In this document: positions 32,427 through 33,886 of the stretch, piece by piece | How the letters are laid out: every line of letters begins with the position of its first letter | How positions within the stretch are numbered: position 1 is the stretch's first letter | From: Lysobacterales bacterium | GTDB lineage: Bacteria > Pseudomonadota > Gammaproteobacteria > Xanthomonadales > Xanthomonadaceae | Reading direction: 5' to 3' | Assembly (NCBI GenBank): GCA_017302035.1 | Contig: JAFLEA010000027.1 | Location: 1-33,886, forward strand | Length of the DNA stretch: 33,886 nucleotides | Made by a program: the position numbers and the translations under genes | The notes under the pieces: model-generated | Databases searched by the model: none | Seen by the model: the letters and a program-made list of their open reading frames with translations, nothing else | Told to the model about the DNA's origin: nothing

Positions 32427-33494
32427 ATGCTTTTGCGCGGAGCCGCCTGTGCGACGCACGTCACATCCGACGATGCGAACGGCGCCCCGCCGGACAAGGA
32501 TGCTGCTGCCGTGGACGAAGCCCTCCCCACCCCCCGCCGCGCGCGCTGGCGCGTGCCGGCTGCGACCATGCTGGTGCTGGTGCTGGGCGCGGCCGGGTGG
32601 TTCGGCTGGCAGGCCCTGAGCACACGCCAGCAACAGGCGCAGGCACGCGCCCAGGATGATGCGCGCCAGCTCGAAGCGCTGGGCGAACGCATGGACACGC
32701 TGCGCGCCGACCTGCGCGCGCAGGGCCGGCTGCTGCAGGACGCGTCCGCCTCCAGCCGCGTGCTGCGCGACGAAGTGCTGGGCCTGGGCCAGCGCAATGC
32801 GCTGCTGGAAGACAGCGTGGCCCGGCTCGATGCCAACGCGCGCGAAGGCCACCAGGCACTGGGCCTGGACGAAGCCGAGCTGCTGCTGGTGCTCGGCGCC
32901 CAGCGCCTGCACCTCGCCGGCGATCTGGATGGCGCACGCCGTGCCTATGCGCTGGCTGCCGGCGTGCTTGAAGGCCTGGACGATCCAGGCCTGCTCAACC
33001 TGCGCCAGGCCCTGGCCGCCGAACGCGACGCGCTGGACGCGATGGGTCCCGGGCCGCGCGCCGAACTCGCGCGCCGGCTGCAGGCCCTGGATGCGGGCAT
33101 CGCGGCGCTGCCGCGCGAAGCCCAGGCCCCCATGGCCGCCAACGGCGCCGCCAGGCCGCCGCTGTGGCAGCGCCTGCTGTCGCCCCTGCTGGAGATCCAC
33201 CCTGCCGGCAGCAACGCCCTGATGGCCGATGCCGAGCGCCGCCAGGGCGAGGATGCGCTGCAGGTCGAACTGACCCTGGCCCGCGCCGCGCTGGAGCGCG
33301 GCGACGGCGACGGATTCCGCACGGCGCTGAACCGCAGCGAACGCTGGATCGCCCGGTTGTGGCCCGATTCACCGCAACTGCGGGACGTTGTGCGCGAGCT
33401 CGATGCGTTGCGCGAGGCGCCGCTGCTGCCGCAGTCGCCGCTGCTGGACAGCACCCTGCGGCAGTTGCGCGCATTGCGCGACGGCAAGCCATGA
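32427..33494 (+). CDS. hemX: HemX-like inner-membrane protein
   Basis: A 355-residue protein with one N-terminal membrane segment (about 46-62, ATMLVLVLGAAGWFGWQ), a coiled-coil stretch (QALSTRQQQAQARAQDDARQLEALGERMDTLRADLRAQGRLLQ) and a helical periplasmic domain, the pattern of HemX. Its function in heme synthesis is not proven; it was once mislabelled a uroporphyrinogen methyltransferase. The start is uncertain: ATG 32427, or GTG 32511 which has AAGGA 10 bases upstream and would cut 28 residues. 35 bases after hemD. Confidence 0.86.
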   Translation: MLLRGAACATHVTSDDANGAPPDKDAAAVDEALPTPRRARWRVPAATMLVLVLGAAGWFGWQALSTRQQQAQARAQDDARQLEALGERMDTLRADLRAQGRLLQDASASSRVLRDEVLGLGQRNALLEDSVARLDANAREGHQALGLDEAELLLVLGAQRLHLAGDLDGARRAYALAAGVLEGLDDPGLLNLRQALAAERDALDAMGPGPRAELARRLQALDAGIAALPREAQAPMAANGAARPPLWQRLLSPLLEIHPAGSNALMADAERRQGEDALQVELTLARAALERGDGDGFRTALNRSERWIARLWPDSPQLRDVVRELDALREAPLLPQSPLLDSTLRQLRALRDGKP

Positions 33495-33525
33495 TGGAGG
33501 AGCCGCGATGAAGGAGCCGGGATGA
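33494..33525 (+). other. Two overlapping 5-codon mini-ORFs between hemX and hemY
   Basis: A 14-base unit is present twice in tandem, ATGGAGGAGCCGCG (33494-33507) and ATGAAGGAGCCGGG (33508-33521), 12 of 14 bases the same. Each encodes a 5-codon ORF (MEEPR and MKEPG) whose TGA overlaps the next ATG as ATGA. The second one ends over the hemY ATG at 33522. The hemX stop (33492-33494) overlaps the first in the same way. Confidence 0.6.
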
Positions 33526-33886
33526 AGCCCTACCGCTGGCTGGTCGCGATGCTGGCCGTGGCCGTGGCCGGCGTGATCGGCGCGCAATGGATGGCCCAGC
33601 ACGATCCGTCCGCGCTGGGCCAGGTGATCGTGCGCACCGGCGGCTACGATTACAGCACCACGGTGCCGCGGGCATTGTTGCTGCTGGTGCTGGCGTGGCT
33701 GGCGCTGGGCTTCGCCTGGTCGCTGTTGCGGCTGCCGTTCCGCGCCTGGGGACGCTACCGCGAGCGCCAGGGCCGCGCACGCCTGCTCGAAGGCCTGCGC
33801 GCGTTGCAGGGCGGCCACTGGCAGCGCGCCGAACGCCTGCTCGGCACCGCCGCCGAGGACGCTCAGGCCGGCGCGATCGCGCTGGC
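33522..33886 (+). CDS. hemY: HemY-like protein, N-terminal part (cut by window end)
   Basis: The first 121 codons of a HemY protein (proteobacterial HemY_N type, not protoporphyrinogen oxidase). Two membrane segments are seen (WLVAMLAVAVAGVIGAQWM and ALLLLVLAWLALGFAWSLL) with HDPSALGQVIVRTGGYDYSTTVPRA between them, then a charged helix (RYRERQGRARLLEGLRALQGGHWQRAERLL) that begins the TPR-like cytosolic region. AAGGAG lies 5 bases before ATG 33522. The gene continues beyond the window. Confidence 0.9.
   Translation, partial: MKPYRWLVAMLAVAVAGVIGAQWMAQHDPSALGQVIVRTGGYDYSTTVPRALLLLVLAWLALGFAWSLLRLPFRAWGRYRERQGRARLLEGLRALQGGHWQRAERLLGTAAEDAQAGAIAL

Noticed and set aside
32427-33494. Uroporphyrinogen-III C-methyltransferase as the HemX function
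   Set aside because: An old database label; no methyltransferase motifs are present in the protein.
1-33886. CRISPR arrays, tRNA or rRNA genes, prophage or insertion sequences
   Set aside because: Looked for by eye and none seen; composition and gene types are those of a stable chromosome region.

Overview
The window is high-GC chromosomal DNA from a gammaproteobacterium of the Xanthomonadaceae/Lysobacteraceae (Xanthomonas, Stenotrophomonas, Lysobacter, Luteimonas or Pseudoxanthomonas type). Support comes from an Ax21-family outer-membrane protein, an oleABCD long-chain olefin pathway whose OleA is very close to the Xanthomonas campestris protein, hemD-hemX-hemY, a rhodanese-secB-gpsA block, and many TAnAAT promoter elements placed 6-7 bases before an ATG. 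I see no tRNA, rRNA, CRISPR array, phage or insertion sequence. Nearly all of the window is ordinary chromosomal coding sequence.

Layout. 1-266: 3' end of comM. 408-2480: S9 prolyl-oligopeptidase-type lipoprotein. 2661-5753 (minus): aceB-aceA glyoxylate shunt operon, divergent from a LysR regulator (5871-6833) across an AT-rich control region. 6840-9409 (minus): truC-like pseudouridine synthase, arfB, a PlsC-type acyltransferase and a short signal peptidase I. 9466-12237: periplasmic M16 protease. 12337-15452 (minus): ubiJ-ubiB-SDR, linked to ubiquinone biosynthesis. 15610-22075: a DUF1328 membrane protein and the olefin pathway oleA, oleB, oleC, oleD (all minus), interrupted by two plus-strand genes for cysteine-rich metal-binding proteins (UPF0149/SEC-C and YkgJ). 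22181-25478 (minus): DUF4156 lipoprotein and a second M16 protease. 25586-26323: SDR. 26650-27066: small secreted protein made of three repeats, behind a sigma-54-type promoter. 27111-27587: trmL. 27738-28292: Ax21-like barrel with a strong terminator. 28458-30580 (minus): rhodanese, secB, gpsA. 30665-31579 (minus): secreted hypothetical and a YiiD_C thioesterase. 31630 to the end: hemD, hemX and truncated hemY.

How the genes work together. OleA condenses two acyl-CoAs, OleD reduces the beta-keto acid, OleC closes a beta-lactone and OleB decarboxylates it to an internal cis-olefin. The glyoxylate shunt allows growth on the acetyl-CoA that fatty acids yield. The ubi and hem genes serve respiration. 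SecB, signal peptidase, the M16 and S9 proteases and the lipoproteins belong to the cell envelope.

The points most worth a second look are: the three-repeat secreted protein behind the sigma-54 site; the LysR/aceBA control region with a 22-bp-spaced direct repeat; a perfectly palindromic bidirectional promoter between oleB and the UPF0149 gene; two 9-base homopolymers in oleC; the leaderless-promoter pattern; and a chain of overlapping 5-codon mini-ORFs between hemX and hemY.
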